NCBI RefSeq assembly: GCF_014200175.1
Contig: NZ_JACHBD010000001.1
Coordinates: 1,054,001-1,118,000 of the forward strand
Origin: Rhizobium lentis
GTDB taxonomy: Bacteria > Pseudomonadota > Alphaproteobacteria > Rhizobiales > Rhizobiaceae
Length of the DNA stretch: 64,000 nt
Direction: 5' to 3'
Position numbers and translations under genes: made by a program. The notes under the pieces were generated by a model. It had not been told where the DNA came from. It saw nothing but the letters and a program-made list of their open reading frames with translations, and searched no databases. Positions 7,236 to 15,743 of the stretch are shown piece after piece. Position 1 is the first letter of the stretch. The number at the start of each line of letters is the position of its first letter.

Positions 7236-7464
7236 CTGCGGTCGCAAATAAATTCACTTTTTTGAATCTTTTTTCGGCCGGCCCTTTTGGACGGAACGCA
7301 GAAATATTTCTCTGACCCAAGGCGGCATTATTTCTTACGCGAAAACAGTGGATTGCGTGGACGTCCAAAGGGGGCGAACCGTCAAAATTTTACCGTTTGA
7401 TAAATTTTTAAACCTGAGTTACGCTTTCCCTCACAGGCCGTTTACCAATAATGAGGGAACTTCA

Positions 7465-8826
7465 ATGGAACGACTGGAAACTGGGATTCATGCCGGCCGG
7501 CTATCGCCTGCCGAGTATGAAGCTAATTTTTCCGATCTGCATCCACGCCTCGACCATCACGAGGCGCTGGTCGCCGCCGACCGCTGCTATTTCTGTTATG
7601 ACGCGCCGTGCATGACGGCCTGTCCCACCTCGATCGACATTCCGCTCTTCATTCGGCAGATTTCGACCGGCAATCCGCTCGGCTCGGCGAAGACGATCTT
7701 CGATCAGAATATCCTCGGCGGCATGTGCGCCCGCGTCTGTCCCACCGAAGAGCTCTGCGAACAGGCCTGCGTGCGCAACACGGCGGAAGAACGGCCTGTC
7801 GAGATCGGTCGCCTGCAGCGTTACGCGACCGATGCCGCCATGCAGGCCGGCAAGCAGTTCTATAGCAGGGCCGAAGCATCAGGAAAGAAGGTCGCCATCG
7901 TCGGCGCCGGCCCGGCAGGCCTGGCCGCTGCGCACCGCCTGGCGGTCAAAGGCCACTCCGTCACCATCTACGATGCCAGGGAAAAATCTGGCGGCCTCAA
8001 CGAATACGGCATCGCCACCTATAAGACCGTCGACGACTTCGCTCAGCAGGAAGTCGATTACGTGCTCTCGATCGGCGGTATCGAAGTGCGCCACGGCGCC
8101 CTTCTCGGCCGCGACTTTTCGCTTGCCGATCTGCAGGCTCAATATGATGCCGTTTTCCTCGGCATCGGCCTTGCCGGCGTCAACGCGCTGCGCATCGAGG
8201 GCGAGAGCCTTGCGGGCGTCGACGATGCCGTCGATTTCATCGCCGCACTGCGTCAGGCTGACGACAAGAGCGATATCGCCATCGGCCGCCGCGTCGTCGT
8301 TCTCGGCGGCGGCATGACGGCGATCGACGCTGCCGTGCAGGCAAAGCTGCTCGGTGCCGAAGAGGTGACGATCTGTTACCGCCGCGGCAAGGAGCATATG
8401 AACGCCTCGGAATACGAGCAGGATCTGGCAAGCTCCAAAGGCGTCATCATCCGCCATTGGCTGGCGCCGAAGTCGATCCTGGCTCAGGACGGCAAGGTCG
8501 CCGCCATCGAAGTGGAATACACCAAGCTCGTCGAAGGCCGCCTCGTCGGCACCGGCGAAACCGGCGTGATTGCCGCCGACCAGATCTTCAAGGCGATCGG
8601 CCAGACCTTTGACGCCTCCGGCCTCGGTTCGCTTCGCATGGAATCCGGTCGCATCGCGGTCGACGTCGAGGGCCGCACCTCCCTCGACGGCGTCTGGGCC
8701 GGCGGCGACTGCGTCTTCGGCGGCGAGGATCTTACCGTTTCCGCCGTCGCGCACGGCCGCGACGCGGCTGAATCCATCCATCGCACCCTCTCCGCAGCAG
8801 CCGCTCCGGCTGTCGCGGTTGCTTGA
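7465..8826 (+). CDS. preT: Dihydropyrimidine dehydrogenase subunit PreT (NADPH/FAD/Fe-S)
   Basis: This 453-residue protein resembles the small subunit of glutamate synthase. An N-terminal Fe-S domain (CYFCYDAPCMTACP and GGMCARVCPTEELCEQAC, about residues 36-110) precedes an FAD-binding Rossmann motif (VAIVGAGPAGLAAA, about 143-156) and an NAD(P)H-binding motif (VVVLGGGMTAIDAA). It passes electrons from NAD(P)H to PreA for reduction of uracil or thymine, the first step of reductive pyrimidine degradation. GAGGGA at 7453-7458 sets ATG 7465. preA starts 15 bases after its stop. A degenerate RutR-type half site (TTTACCA, 7441-7447) lies just upstream. Confidence 0.9.
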   Translation: MERLETGIHAGRLSPAEYEANFSDLHPRLDHHEALVAADRCYFCYDAPCMTACPTSIDIPLFIRQISTGNPLGSAKTIFDQNILGGMCARVCPTEELCEQACVRNTAEERPVEIGRLQRYATDAAMQAGKQFYSRAEASGKKVAIVGAGPAGLAAAHRLAVKGHSVTIYDAREKSGGLNEYGIATYKTVDDFAQQEVDYVLSIGGIEVRHGALLGRDFSLADLQAQYDAVFLGIGLAGVNALRIEGESLAGVDDAVDFIAALRQADDKSDIAIGRRVVVLGGGMTAIDAAVQAKLLGAEEVTICYRRGKEHMNASEYEQDLASSKGVIIRHWLAPKSILAQDGKVAAIEVEYTKLVEGRLVGTGETGVIAADQIFKAIGQTFDASGLGSLRMESGRIAVDVEGRTSLDGVWAGGDCVFGGEDLTVSAVAHGRDAAESIHRTLSAAAAPAVAVA

Positions 8827-8841
8827 AGGGGAGAATGAACA

Positions 8842-10155
8842 ATGGCTGATCTCCGTAATAATTTCGTCGGCATCAAATCCCCCAACCCGTTCTGGCTAGC
8901 GTCAGCGCCGCCGACCGACAAGGCCTACAACGTCGAGCGCGCCTTCAAGGCCGGCTGGGGCGGCGTGGTCTGGAAGACGCTCGGCGAGGAAGGCCCACCC
9001 GTCGTCAACGTCAACGGCCCGCGCTACGGCGCGATCTGGGGCGCCGACCGCCGGCTGCTCGGACTCAACAATATCGAGCTCATCACCGATCGCGACCTCT
9101 ATACGAACCTGCGGGAAATGAAGCAGGTCAAGATGAACTGGCCGGACCGGGCGCTGATCGCCTCGATCATGGTGCCTTGCGAGGAGCAGGCCTGGAAGTC
9201 GATCCTGCCGCTCGTCGAAGAGACCGGCGCCGATGGCATCGAGCTCAATTTCGGCTGTCCGCACGGCATGTCGGAACGCGGCATGGGATCGGCCGTCGGC
9301 CAGGTGCCGGAATATATCGAAATGGTGGTGCGCTGGTGCAAGCAGTACACCCGCATGCCCGTCATCACCAAGCTGACGCCCAACATCACCGATATTCGCC
9401 GTCCCGCCCGCGCCGCCAAGGCCGGCGGCACCGATGCCGTCTCGCTGATCAACACGATCAATTCGATCGTCTCCGTCGACCTCGACAATTTCGCCCCCAA
9501 CCCGACGGTCGGCGGCAAGGGCAGCCATGGTGGTTATTGCGGCCCGGCAGTCAAGCCGATCGCCCTCAACATGGTGGCCGAAATCGCCCGTGATCCGGAA
9601 ACCTACGGCCTGCCGATCTCGGGTATCGGCGGCATCACCACCTGGCGCGACGCCGCCGAATTCCTCGTTCTCGGCGCCGGCAACGTGCAGGTCTGCACCG
9701 CGGCGATGACCTACGGCTTCAAGATCGTAGACGAGATGATTTCGGGCCTCTCCGACTGGATGGACGAAAAGGGCCATCGCACTCTCGACGACATCACCGG
9801 CCGCGCCGTGCCCAATGTCACCGACTGGCAATATTTGAACCTCAACTACGTCGCCAAGGCGAAGATCGACCAGGATGCCTGCATCAAATGCGGCCGCTGC
9901 CACATCGCCTGCGAGGACACCTCGCACCAGGCGATCACCAGCGTCGTCAATGGGCTGCGCCATTTCGAGGTGATCGAAGAGGAATGCGTCGGCTGCAATC
10001 TCTGCGTCAACGTCTGTCCGGTCGAGAATTGCATCACCATGGAACCGCTGGCTGCCGGCACCCTCGACAAGCGCACCGGCCGCGTCGTCGATCCGAACTA
10101 TGCCAATTGGACGACCCACCCGAACAATCCGATGGCCCGCCAGGCGGCGGAGTGA
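8842..10155 (+). CDS. preA: Dihydropyrimidine dehydrogenase catalytic subunit PreA
   Basis: This 437-residue protein joins an FMN-binding dihydroorotate-dehydrogenase-like barrel (about residues 1-310) to a C-terminal pair of [4Fe-4S] motifs (CIKCGRCHIAC and CVGCNLCVNVCP). It reduces uracil/thymine to the dihydro form using electrons from PreT. Substrate-loop motifs ELNFGCPHGMSERGMG and KLTPNITDI match the DPD family. At the place where, from memory, mammalian DPD carries its catalytic Cys, this protein has Val152 (GSAVGQ). The operon with preT makes the assignment firm. Later pathway steps are encoded at 16692 and 18532. Confidence 0.93.
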   Translation: MADLRNNFVGIKSPNPFWLASAPPTDKAYNVERAFKAGWGGVVWKTLGEEGPPVVNVNGPRYGAIWGADRRLLGLNNIELITDRDLYTNLREMKQVKMNWPDRALIASIMVPCEEQAWKSILPLVEETGADGIELNFGCPHGMSERGMGSAVGQVPEYIEMVVRWCKQYTRMPVITKLTPNITDIRRPARAAKAGGTDAVSLINTINSIVSVDLDNFAPNPTVGGKGSHGGYCGPAVKPIALNMVAEIARDPETYGLPISGIGGITTWRDAAEFLVLGAGNVQVCTAAMTYGFKIVDEMISGLSDWMDEKGHRTLDDITGRAVPNVTDWQYLNLNYVAKAKIDQDACIKCGRCHIACEDTSHQAITSVVNGLRHFEVIEEECVGCNLCVNVCPVENCITMEPLAAGTLDKRTGRVVDPNYANWTTHPNNPMARQAAE

Positions 10156-10166
10156 CGAATGGCAAC

Positions 10167-10190
10167 GCCGCGGCGAATGTCGCCCGCGGC
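10167..10190 (+). terminator. GC-rich hairpin after preA
   Basis: CGCCGCGG and CCGCGGCG pair around a 9-base loop about 12 bases after the preA stop. There is no T-run, so it could be a processing or stability hairpin instead of a true terminator. Confidence 0.4.
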
Positions 10191-10248
10191 GTGCTGCGGA
10201 TCGCTGGAGTTGTGGCGCAAACTGCGCAGTCGCGTGGCTGGGACTGGC

Positions 10249-10683
10249 TCAAGTGGCGCCGCCGGTCCTGCGAGGCCCCCTGCGCATCTCCAACTCATGC
10301 TCGTATGGTCCCGCATGTCCTCCGGTTCTCATGAAGTGCTTATCGATCTCGGCGATGATCGTTTCACCGTTCTCTCCGGCATTTAGCCGGATGAGAGCAT
10401 CGAGTTTTGCTTCCGTGCGGTCATCGTTTTCTTTTGAAGACGGAGAGCCGATATAAAGAAAATAGGCAAGACCAACGACCTGCCAGAGTAATTGCAGGAA
10501 TTCGGACTGCCAGTTTTCAAAGGTGTCTCTGCTCATTTCCATGAGATAGGCATTGATATCAGGCGCTTGCCCGTGGCTCTGCTGCTCGCCGACAAAGGCG
10601 AACCAACCGAACATCCAATGGCCGGCGAGCGAAAACAGAAAGAAGGCGACGGTGATCCACGCATAGGCGTACTTCTTGAACAT
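10249..10683 (-). CDS. DUF6766 family membrane protein, stress-regulated
   Basis: This 144-residue protein has two membrane segments: about 5-30 (YAYAWITVAFFLFSLAGHWMFGWFAF) and about 62-80 (FLQLLWQVVGLAYFLYIGSP). A conserved WQSEFLQ stretch precedes the second helix, and the C-terminus is charged and soluble. This matches the DUF6766 family of unknown function. The start is fixed by a near-perfect ribosome site GGAGG five bases before the ATG. An EcfG-type promoter lies about 230 bases upstream on the same strand, making it a likely general-stress gene. It converges on preA. Confidence 0.85.
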   Translation of the reverse strand: MFKKYAYAWITVAFFLFSLAGHWMFGWFAFVGEQQSHGQAPDINAYLMEMSRDTFENWQSEFLQLLWQVVGLAYFLYIGSPSSKENDDRTEAKLDALIRLNAGENGETIIAEIDKHFMRTGGHAGPYEHELEMRRGPRRTGGAT

Positions 10684-10915
10684 GATACCTCCTCTGGAAG
10701 ACTTCCCTCCTCGAGTGCCGGCGGTCGCGACCAGCAGCATTTGTCGAGATCCATATCAGCCGATCCCGGGCTTGCCCTTCACGCGATCCGGCCCGGAGAC
10801 CGCGGATGAAGAATCGGCGCGCCGGTCGTGAATGAAGGTACTTCACGTCCAAAGACGTCGATGAAAGCGCGCTGATTGCGCCCGACATTGTGAACAGTCC
10901 CTACTGGAAACCTCT

Positions 10916-10940
10916 AACGGTTCTGGAAGGGCGGGGTTCC
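10916..10940 (-). promoter_or_regulatory. EcfG-type promoter for the DUF6766 gene
   Basis: On the minus strand GGAAC (10940-10936), 16 bases, CGTT (10919-10916). The only minus-strand gene ahead is 10683-10249, giving a leader of about 225 nt. The rest of 10684-11145 shows no gene. Confidence 0.7.
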
Positions 10941-11145
10941 TCGAAACCGCTCCGCTCCGGAGCAGGCTTTCGGATAATGTCCAGGTGAGGCTGCGAGACA
11001 GTCCTGTCAGCGCCCCGCCGGGACGGCCGAGTGACGGGTTTGCAACGCTGCGGCAAAGTTCGATCCGCAACATTGCGCTGAACCGGCCATAGACTTATGA
11101 CGCGCATGCTGCACGACGCAGCGTGTCAACGAAGAGGAGGCAGCC

Positions 11146-11390
11146 ATGGCTCGCAAACACCTCACCGACTTCAGCTTTTGAGGTCACGTCGAAACGGCGC
11201 AAATCCTTCCCGTCCGAAGCCCGGGTCAAGACCGGGTCGCAGATCGTTCATGGCAACGTCGAACTGATCGAAAAACTCGGCCGCGCCGATCCCTGCCCCT
11301 GCGGTTCCAGGAGGCGGTTTCAAGAACTGCTGCCTGCAATCCGGCCGCTATGACGGCATCGAACGGAATCACTATTTTCAGAGACCGTAA
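11146..11390 (+). pseudogene. SEC-C motif protein with two +1 frameshifts
   Basis: A strong ribosome site (AGGAGG) precedes ATG 11146, but the frame stops after [11 protein letters not shown]. Removing one T from the run near 11177-11180 continues the product as [15 protein letters not shown] and onward to [14 protein letters not shown]. Removing one T near 11320 completes the SEC-C zinc motif as FKNCC and a tail [18 protein letters not shown], stopping at 11390. The reconstructed protein is about 80 residues with a C-terminal SEC-C (SecA C-terminal-type) zinc-binding motif, CPCGS...CC. Both lesions are extra T in T-runs, so either recent decay or sequencing error is possible. A strong terminator follows. 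Confidence 0.65.
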
Positions 11391-11400
11391 CTGAAAGGAG

Positions 11401-11429
11401 CGGCGCCCTTCATCGAAGGGCGCCGTTTA
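11401..11429 (+). terminator. Terminator after the SEC-C gene
   Basis: CGGCGCCCTT (11401-11410) pairs with AAGGGCGCCG (11416-11425) around CATCG and is followed by TTTAT. It lies 11 bases after the restored stop at 11390. Confidence 0.8.
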
Positions 11430-11456
11430 TCGTTGCGGTCGGACCGATATGCCGGA

Positions 11457-11695
11457 TCACAGCTTGAAAGCCTTGACCTCGTTGCCTCGCTCGATGGTCC
11501 GGTTGGCGATGAAGCGACCGGATTTGGCCGCCTCCTGCTTTTCAGCCTCGACCTGACGCAACGGGACGAGGCTCTTCTCGAAGGTGCAGCCAAACCCGAT
11601 CGCGTCAGGCTCGAGGATGGCAGAAGTGCGGAGAGCGCCATGCGGCATTCCAGCGGGTCGTTGCCCGACGTCACGAGAAGATCAATGGCGCTCAT
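11457..11695 (-). pseudogene. prfH: prfH remnant (peptide chain release factor H), frameshifted and internally deleted
   Basis: From ATG 11695 the frame reads MSAIDLLVTSGNDPLECRMAL, matching the N-terminal SSG.GP.ECR signature of PrfH. One extra T near 11632 breaks the frame. The next frame continues with the C-terminal PrfH signature EAEKQEAAKSGRFIANRTIERGN and ends at TGA 11459-11457. The central part of the family, including the GGQ catalytic region, is missing, and the remnant is about 80 residues against about 200 for intact PrfH. I infer a dead gene by recalling family motifs. It directly follows an rtcB-like fragment, the usual partner of prfH. Confidence 0.6.
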
Positions 11696-11868
11696 GGTTG
11701 CGCCCTCCTTGCCGGCGATTTCCGAAACACCCGGCAGTCGCGACATCTCGTCGAGCTGGTCCAAGGCGGCGCCTTCGATCCAGGCATAACTGGAAAAGAA
11801 ATGATTGATGGCGCCGGATTCGACGCCGACATCATCGGGGAGCTTCCGTTCCCGATAGAATTGCCCAT
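11690..11868 (-). pseudogene. rtcB: rtcB (RNA ligase) N-terminal remnant
   Basis: ATG 11868 opens with MGNSI, the usual RtcB2-type start. After a frame change the sequence reads QFYRERKLPDDVGVESGAINHF and AWIEGAALDQLDEMSRLPGV, close to the RtcB N-terminal block WIEG.AL.QL......LPGM. The following metal-binding DLHPGK and the whole catalytic body are absent, and the frame runs into the prfH remnant. Intact RtcB is about 380-480 residues, so only the first 60 or so remain. Identity comes from motif recall and the neighbouring prfH relic. Confidence 0.5.
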
Positions 11869-12059
11869 GACAATGAACTCTGGATATGAGCGGTCTTCAT
11901 CACCGGAAACGCCGATGTTCAACCGGCATCGTCAGCCCCCGACTTAAGCCGAAACCCTCTCGGGGCGTCTGAGATATTCGTCATCGTGGCGCTCCCTTTT
12001 CCAGAACAATTGAGAGTGCCCGTTTTGGCGAAGTCAGATGAAATTGCAAGCATGGCGCG

Positions 12060-13061
12060 CTAACCGCAGAATGATTTCCGATAGGCGCTCGGGCTCGTCC
12101 CCAGCCTCCGACGAAAATGATGCCGCATGGTCGCGAGCGTGCCGAAGCCGCTTGATATCGCGATGTCGTCGAGCGACACCGCAAGCTCCTTCTCCAGCAG
12201 ATCGCGCGCATGGCGCAGCCGCTCCTTCAGCAGCCACTCGCCGACACTCTCACCCGTTGCGGCTTCGAAGCGGCGTTGAAAGGTGCGCATGCTCATGCCC
12301 GCTCTTTTGGCGAGCAGATTGATCGGCTGCTCCTCGGATAGGCTTTCCCGCATCCATTCGATCAGCGGCCCGAGACGGATGCCCTCGCGCTCTTCCGGCA
12401 CGGGCGCCGCGATGAACTGCGCCTGCCCGCCCTCACGATGCGGCGGAACAACGAGCCGTCGCGCCACGCTGTTGGCGGCATCCGGGCCGAAATCGCTGCG
12501 CACCACATGCAGGCAGAGATCGATGCCAGCCGCACTGCCCGCCGCGGTCAGCAGGCTGCCCTCGTCCACGTAGAGAACATCGGCGTCAAGGGTGATGTCG
12601 GGATAAAGCGCGGCGATCGAGGCGACGTAGCGCCAATGCGTGGTCGCCCTGCGATTGGCAAGCAGCCCTGATCCGGCCAGAACCGCGACGCCGGAGCACA
12701 GTGACATGATGCGCGCGCCGCGCTGATGGGCTGCTCTAAGTGCTGCGGCGAGCGGCGCAGGCACCGGCGCATCGATCGCCCGCCAGCCCGGCACGACGAT
12801 CAGCTCCGCCGCCTCAAGCACCTCCAGTCCCTTGTCGACGGCGACCGTCAACCCGCCGGCGGCGCACAGCGGCCCCGGCTCGATGCCGCAGACAGAGAAG
12901 CGATACCAGTTATCGCCCATCTCCGGACGCGGCAGGCCGAAGACCTCGTAGGCGATGCCGAATTCGAAGGTGCAAAGCCCGTCATAGGCAAGGGCTGCGA
13001 CCAGCGGCCCTTTCGTCTGATGCGGCGACGTGTTTGGCATGATCTTTACGCTATCAGTCAT
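12060..13061 (-). CDS. ftrA: FtrA/GlxA-type AraC-family transcriptional regulator
   Basis: This 333-residue regulator has an N-terminal DJ-1/PfpI-like amidotransferase fold (about 20-190, with LVAALAYDGLCTFEFGIAYEVFGLPRP and the nucleophile-elbow segment IMSLCSGVAVLAGSGLL). Its C-terminal AraC DNA-binding domain has two helix-turn-helix motifs (INLLAKRAGMSMRTFQRRF and VSLDDIAISSGFGTLATMRHHFRR). ATG 13061 is chosen over a TTG nine bases upstream. It is divergent from a rhodanese-like gene, the standard FtrA arrangement, and probably controls it from the 71-base gap. The ligand is unknown. Confidence 0.85.
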   Translation of the reverse strand: MTDSVKIMPNTSPHQTKGPLVAALAYDGLCTFEFGIAYEVFGLPRPEMGDNWYRFSVCGIEPGPLCAAGGLTVAVDKGLEVLEAAELIVVPGWRAIDAPVPAPLAAALRAAHQRGARIMSLCSGVAVLAGSGLLANRRATTHWRYVASIAALYPDITLDADVLYVDEGSLLTAAGSAAGIDLCLHVVRSDFGPDAANSVARRLVVPPHREGGQAQFIAAPVPEEREGIRLGPLIEWMRESLSEEQPINLLAKRAGMSMRTFQRRFEAATGESVGEWLLKERLRHARDLLEKELAVSLDDIAISSGFGTLATMRHHFRRRLGTSPSAYRKSFCG

Positions 13062-13132
13062 GATGGCCAATTTCGCAAAGCTCTACCATCGGCGATACCA
13101 AACTGCAATTCCAACACGGAAAGGAAAGACAG

Positions 13133-13543
13133 ATGCCAAGCCCCGTCGCCGAAATACCAGCCGCCGAGCCCGATCTCGCCGCCGCCCACTATGCCGCCAA
13201 GCTCGCTTTCGAAACCGATTGCTCGGATGTCCATGCCGCCATTGCCGGCGCCAAGGTCGATTTCGTTCTCCTCGACGTGCGCTCGCCGGCCCTGTTTGCG
13301 CAATCCCACGTGCCGAGTGCGATGAACCTGCCGCACGGCAAGATGACCGCGCACCGCATGTCGGAATGGGCAAGGGACACGCTGTTCGTCGTCTATTGCG
13401 CCGGCCCCCACTGCAACGGCGCAGATAAGGCCGCTCTCCGCCTCGCCCAGCTCGGCCTGGGGGTGAAGCTGATGATCGGCGGCATGACCGGTTGGGCCGA
13501 CGAAGGTTTCGCCTTCGAAAGCGAGACCGTCGCTGCCGATTAG
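13133..13543 (+). CDS. Rhodanese-like sulfurtransferase
   Basis: This 136-residue single-domain rhodanese has the CH2A-like segment VDFVLLDVRSPALFAQSHVPSAMNLP (about 42-67) and the active-site loop VVYCAGPHCNGADKAALRL. Cys in CAGPHC is the expected persulfide carrier; the loop is longer than the six-residue loop of thiosulfate sulfurtransferases, so a different substrate is possible. It is divergent from the FtrA-type regulator, with which it is commonly paired, and is likely induced by it. An AAAGGAAAG ribosome site precedes ATG 13133. Confidence 0.87.
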   Translation: MPSPVAEIPAAEPDLAAAHYAAKLAFETDCSDVHAAIAGAKVDFVLLDVRSPALFAQSHVPSAMNLPHGKMTAHRMSEWARDTLFVVYCAGPHCNGADKAALRLAQLGLGVKLMIGGMTGWADEGFAFESETVAAD

Positions 13544-13581
13544 CCGCAAGCTCCCCTCCACGACGCGAGGGAGCGCGTGTT

Positions 13582-14604
13582 TCAAAACTCGATGACGACC
13601 TTGCCGAATGGGCCGCGATAGAGATGATCGAACGCCTGCGGCAGTTCCTCGAAGGCGTAGCGCTTGTCGATAACAGGCTTCAGCCCGGTCCGGTCGACAG
13701 CGCGCACCAGATCTTCCAGCGCCCGGCGGTGACCGACCGAAATTCCCTGTACGATGGGCGCCTTCAGAAGCAAGGGTGCCGCAGGCCCCGAGACGTCGAA
13801 CCCCTCGAACACGCCGATCACCGAGATGCGGCCGTTGACCGCCACGGCCTTCAGAGCCTCGCCGAGATGCGGCCCGCCGACGATTTCCAACACGTGGTCG
13901 GCGCCGTAATCACCGGTCAAGTGATAGAGCTGCTCCACCCAGTCACCTTCGTGCCGGTTGATCAGATGATCGGCGCCGAGGGCGGACGCCCGCTCGAGCT
14001 TTTCGGTGCTGCCTGACGTAATGAAGACCTCGGCGCCATGCGCTTTGGCGATCTGCAAGCCGAAGAGCGCGACACCGCCGGTTCCCTGCACCAACACCTG
14101 GTCGCCGGCCTTGAGCCTGCCGCATTCAATGAGGGCGAACCAGGCGGTCAGGCCGGCGCAGGGCAACGTGCTTGCTTCGGCGGCATCGAGCGTTGCCGGC
14201 GCAAGCGTGAACCACTGCTCGGAGAGCACTGTATGTTCGGACAGCACGCCCGGATAGAAGCCGCCCCGTGTCTGGTAATGCGGCGTGCGGGCCGTGCCCG
14301 GCCCCCGGCCCTCGATCCAGTCCGGGGAAAAGGTGGAGATCACCCGGTCGCCGGGTTTGAAGCGCGTGACATCCGGCCCGACGGCCTCGACCACGCCCGC
14401 CATATCCGAGGCCGGCACGAAGGGAAACTGTAGCGGCAGCCCCATGCCGCTCTCCAGGACCAGCCTGTCGCGGAAATTGAGGGAAACGGCCTGCGTCCGC
14501 ACCCGGACCATCGTGCCTGATACCTCGGGAATTCCGGCTTCACCGATCTTCAGATCTCCTTCCGGTCCAATTGCCTCGGTCTGCCACTGCCTTGTCGTCT
14601 GCAT
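13582..14604 (-). CDS. Zinc-type MDR alcohol dehydrogenase / quinone oxidoreductase
   Basis: This 340-residue medium-chain dehydrogenase/reductase has a GroES-like N-terminal domain (FRDRLVLESGMGLPLQFPFVPASDMAGVV) and an NAD(P)-binding Rossmann motif VLVQGTGGVALFGLQIAKAHGAEV (about 172-195). I do not see the catalytic Cys and His-Glu zinc ligands of true alcohol dehydrogenases in usual spacing; Cys at LPCAGLTAWFAL and the general pattern fit the NAD(P)-dependent MDR group often labelled zinc-binding. Substrate is unknown. It is divergent from a LysR gene that probably regulates it, with a 90-base intergenic region. Confidence 0.85.
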   Translation of the reverse strand: MQTTRQWQTEAIGPEGDLKIGEAGIPEVSGTMVRVRTQAVSLNFRDRLVLESGMGLPLQFPFVPASDMAGVVEAVGPDVTRFKPGDRVISTFSPDWIEGRGPGTARTPHYQTRGGFYPGVLSEHTVLSEQWFTLAPATLDAAEASTLPCAGLTAWFALIECGRLKAGDQVLVQGTGGVALFGLQIAKAHGAEVFITSGSTEKLERASALGADHLINRHEGDWVEQLYHLTGDYGADHVLEIVGGPHLGEALKAVAVNGRISVIGVFEGFDVSGPAAPLLLKAPIVQGISVGHRRALEDLVRAVDRTGLKPVIDKRYAFEELPQAFDHLYRGPFGKVVIEF

Positions 14605-14694
14605 CTTTCTGCTCCTTCTCGATTGAGGAGCAGCAGATATATCGTTGAAAATTCGTCCTCTGTTGCGATAATAAATCGACAGAATGGTGCCGCA

Positions 14695-15606
14695 ATGGAA
14701 ACAAATATGGAGCAGCTAAAGGGAATTTCGATCTTCGTCCAGACGGCAGAAGCCGGCGGTTTCTCAGCCGCTGCCGAACGGCTCCATCTTACCCGTTCGG
14801 CAGTCAGCAAGACGATCGCAAGGCTCGAACAGCGGCTCGGCGTCCGACTCTTCAACCGCACAACCCGGACCCAAAGCCTGACCGACGAAGGCCGGTTCTT
14901 CTATGAGCGCTGTCTGAGAGCTATCGAGGAAATCCGGATCGGTGAGGCCCAGCTCGAATCGGGCAGGCGCGAGGTCCGCGGCAGGCTGCGGGTATCGATG
15001 CCGGTGCTGTTCGGACGCCATTGCGCCGTCCCGATCCTAACCCGCCTGCTCGACGATCACCCGGATCTCGAACTCGACTTCTCCTTCAGCGATCGCGTCG
15101 TCGACCTCCTGGAGGACGGCTTCGATCTTGCCGTCCGCAACGGCCCGCTGAAGGATAATCCCGACCTGATGGCGCGGGCGATCGCCCGGCAATCCATGAC
15201 GGTCTGCGCCTCGCCTGCCTATCTGGAAAAATATGGCGTGCCGCAAACGCTCGACGACCTCACCCGCCATCAGGGTATCGTCTATCGCAGGGGTGACAAC
15301 GACAGGGCCTGGATCTTCCCGGCCGCCGCCGGTCCCCCGCGCGAAGTTCTGCCGAAATCGCGGCTGCGCCTCGACGATCTCGCCTCGATAGCGGACGCCG
15401 CCGTCGAAGGCCGGGGGCTTGCCTGGCTGACCTGCTGGCTGGTGCGGGACAGGGTCCTGTCAGGTGAACTCGTGCGGGTTCTGACCGATATGCCGTCCAC
15501 CATTTTCGAAGCCTATGCCGTGTGGCCGAGATCGCCGGTGATGCTGCCGAAGGTGCGCCTCGCCATCAATATATTGGCGGCAAATCTGCCTCGCCTGATG
15601 GATTGA
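14695..15606 (+). CDS. LysR-family transcriptional regulator
   Basis: This 303-residue LysR-type regulator has an N-terminal winged helix-turn-helix (FVQTAEAGGFSAAAERLHLTRSAVSKTIARLEQRLGVRLFNRT, about residues 12-54). A periplasmic-binding-like effector domain follows, starting GRLRVSMPVLFG. It belongs to the DmlR/PgrR-like subgroup by eye. ATG 14695 is preferred, with ATG 14707 (MEQLKG) equally usual for the family. It is divergent from the MDR dehydrogenase gene. The shared gap contains a spaced TATCG/CGATA inverted pair (14639-14670) that could be part of an operator, but this is weak. Confidence 0.9.
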   Translation: METNMEQLKGISIFVQTAEAGGFSAAAERLHLTRSAVSKTIARLEQRLGVRLFNRTTRTQSLTDEGRFFYERCLRAIEEIRIGEAQLESGRREVRGRLRVSMPVLFGRHCAVPILTRLLDDHPDLELDFSFSDRVVDLLEDGFDLAVRNGPLKDNPDLMARAIARQSMTVCASPAYLEKYGVPQTLDDLTRHQGIVYRRGDNDRAWIFPAAAGPPREVLPKSRLRLDDLASIADAAVEGRGLAWLTCWLVRDRVLSGELVRVLTDMPSTIFEAYAVWPRSPVMLPKVRLAINILAANLPRLMD

Positions 15607-15743
15607 AAAGCGCGCCGTAAGGGGTGCCGAAGGCATCACCCAGGCAAACAGCCATTCGGACGCGCCCATGTTGCAAAGCCCTATACGATGGAAGGCGTAA
15701 CGGATACTCTCGCCCGCATACCGCTGCCGAAAAGGCAATAACG

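Noticed and set aside
11692..11922. A new 76-residue protein on the minus strand
   Set aside because: Only its MGNSI segment looks meaningful; the neighbouring frame carries RtcB-like residues, so a frameshifted relic explains it better.
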